Source of the DNA: BOKV01 sp041739225
GTDB lineage: Bacteria; Pseudomonadota; Alphaproteobacteria; Rhizobiales; Rhizobiaceae
Length of the DNA stretch: 64,000 nucleotides
Assembly: GCA_041739225.1 (NCBI GenBank)
Contig: JBGSOG010000009.1
Location: forward strand, 3,559-67,558
Direction of reading: 5' to 3'
The notes beneath the pieces were generated by a model. That model was given only the letters and a program-made list of their open reading frames with translations. It was not told where the DNA came from and ran no database searches. Shown here one piece after another: positions 62,914-64,000 of this stretch; position 1 is the first letter of the stretch, and each line of letters starts with the position of its first letter. Made by a program: the position numbers and the translations under genes.

Positions 62914-63930
62914 TTATCCGCCTGTGAGGCTCATGTGCCGCGAAACCGAAGGCGCAGCATTCCGGCCGATGATGAAATCATGGCCCTTTGGCTTGCGTGA
63001 AATGGCAGCTTCGATAGCCCGGCCAAGCAATTCATCGTCCGGCGAAGCGCGCAGCGGCGCGCGCAGATCGGCCGCGTCGTCCTGGCCAAGGCACATGTAG
63101 AGCGTGCCGGTGCAGGTCAGGCGCACCCGGTTGCAGCTTTCGCAAAAATTGTGGGTCATCGGGGTGATGAAGCCAAGACGCCCGCCGGTTTCCTTCACCT
63201 CGACATAGCGGGCCGGTCCGCCGGTCTTGTAGGGAATGTCGGTGAGCGTGAATTGTGTTTCCAGCCGCTCGCGGACGGTCGAAAGCGGCAAATATTGATC
63301 GGTACGGTCTTCGCCGATTTCACCCATCGGCATGGTTTCGATCAGCGTCAGGTCATAGCCGCGCCCGTGCGACCATTGCAGCAGGTCGACAATCTCATGC
63401 TCGTTCTGGTTCTTCAGTGCCACGGCGTTGATCTTGACCTTGAGACCGGCGCGCTCTGCCGCCTCAAGTCCGTTCAGCACCTGTGACAGCCGCCCCCAGC
63501 GGGTGACTTCGGCAAATTTCTTCTCGTCGAGGGTGTCGAGCGAGACATTGATGCGGCGAACGCCGGCATCCTTGAGTTCCTGCGCATATTTGGCCAGTTG
63601 CGAGCCGTTGGTGGTCAGCGTCAACTCTTCCAGTGCGCCGGTCTCCAGATGCTTTGCGAGACCACGCACAAGGTGCATGACATTGCGGCGCACCAGCGGT
63701 TCGCCGCCGGTCAGCCGCAGTTTCTTGACGCCACGCACGATGAAGGCTGTGCACAGGCGTTCCAGTTCCTCAAGGCTGAGCAAATCCTGCTTTGGCAGGA
63801 AGGTCATGTCTTCGGCCATGCAATAGGTGCAGCGAAAATCGCAGCGATCCGTCACCGAAACGCGCAGATACGTGATCGCACGGGCAAACGGGTCGATCAA
63901 TGCAGGGGCAGGTTTGTGAAAAACGTTCAT
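62914..63930 (-). CDS. moaA: GTP 3',8-cyclase MoaA (radical SAM)
   Basis: MoaA carries out the first step of molybdenum cofactor synthesis, cyclising GTP. The 338-residue protein has the radical SAM cluster at Cys30, Cys34 and Cys37 (VTDRCDFRCTYC) and LTGGEPL. The second cluster is at Cys263, Cys266 and about Cys280 (FCESCNRVRLTC). The C-terminus ends in the conserved Gly-Gly (SLTGG) needed for activity. It is the first gene of a minus-strand run leading to mobA. Only 70 bases upstream are in the window. Confidence 0.97.
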   Translation of the reverse strand: MNVFHKPAPALIDPFARAITYLRVSVTDRCDFRCTYCMAEDMTFLPKQDLLSLEELERLCTAFIVRGVKKLRLTGGEPLVRRNVMHLVRGLAKHLETGALEELTLTTNGSQLAKYAQELKDAGVRRINVSLDTLDEKKFAEVTRWGRLSQVLNGLEAAERAGLKVKINAVALKNQNEHEIVDLLQWSHGRGYDLTLIETMPMGEIGEDRTDQYLPLSTVRERLETQFTLTDIPYKTGGPARYVEVKETGGRLGFITPMTHNFCESCNRVRLTCTGTLYMCLGQDDAADLRAPLRASPDDELLGRAIEAAISRKPKGHDFIIGRNAAPSVSRHMSLTGG

Positions 63931-64000
63931 ACCGCAAAACTAGGCATGTGCAGCCATAGGGTCAATGGGGCGATGGTGTCGGCTGATAGGCGCGGGCTAT

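Overview
The window looks like an ordinary chromosomal segment of a free-living or plant-associated alphaproteobacterium, most likely Hyphomicrobiales (Rhizobiales) of the Phyllobacteriaceae/Rhizobiaceae type. This is inferred from fixNOQP-GHIS-type genes, an iol cluster with the long IolC fusion, a DUF3141-Pta-AckA-FabI group, PleC/PdhS-like kinase signatures, high GC and dense operons with ATGA overlaps. No tRNA, rRNA, insertion sequence, prophage gene or CRISPR array was seen, and no gap without a gene exceeds about 150 bases.

Layout. 1-5.8 kb: end of the cbb3 oxidase operon (ccoO partial, ccoQ, ccoP), a strong terminator, an FNR/FixK box, then ccoGHIS for oxidase maturation. 5.9-11.6 kb: FabI-like reductase, PhaC-like DUF3141 protein, MaoC-phosphotransacylase fusion and acetate kinase. 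11.6-18.3 kb (minus): myo-inositol catabolism, iolG-C-D-E, a small membrane protein, iolB. 18.4-32.1 kb: a galactoside uptake and De Ley-Doudoroff-type module. It is divided by an IclR-controlled divergent promoter. Leftward run the regulator, the ABC ATPase and a sugar-acid dehydratase. Rightward run the binding protein, two permeases, a GH4 alpha-galactosidase, an SDR, DgoK, DgoA, a GH42 beta-galactosidase and a D-2-hydroxyacid dehydrogenase. 32.1-40.5 kb: a LysR regulator divergent from a methyl-group module with two 815-residue FAD/GcvT dehydrogenases, a homocysteine methyltransferase and an MttB-family protein. 40.5-43.6 kb: high-affinity zinc uptake (znuA divergent from znuC-znuB-zur) around a two-site dyad.

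43.6-58.4 kb holds housekeeping and poorly known genes: dusA, a TauE/SafE permease, a membrane retropepsin-like protease, a DUF1289 protein, a histidine kinase, a nuclease-like protein, a GST, a uracil-DNA-glycosylase-family protein, an Lrp regulator, an AlkD-like protein, a beta-hydroxyacid dehydrogenase, a penicillin acylase family protein, adenine deaminase, a CDF transporter and a secreted protein of six cysteine-paired repeats. 58.5-64 kb: cytochrome b561, mobA, a Bcr/CflA exporter, two EamA transporters and moaA, with a heptamer repeat array after moaA.

The most distinctive points are the betaine-type demethylation cluster containing an MttB protein without a corrinoid partner, the PhaC-like/Pta/AckA/FabI operon, and the secreted six-repeat protein in which every repeat has a Cys pair exactly 25 residues apart.
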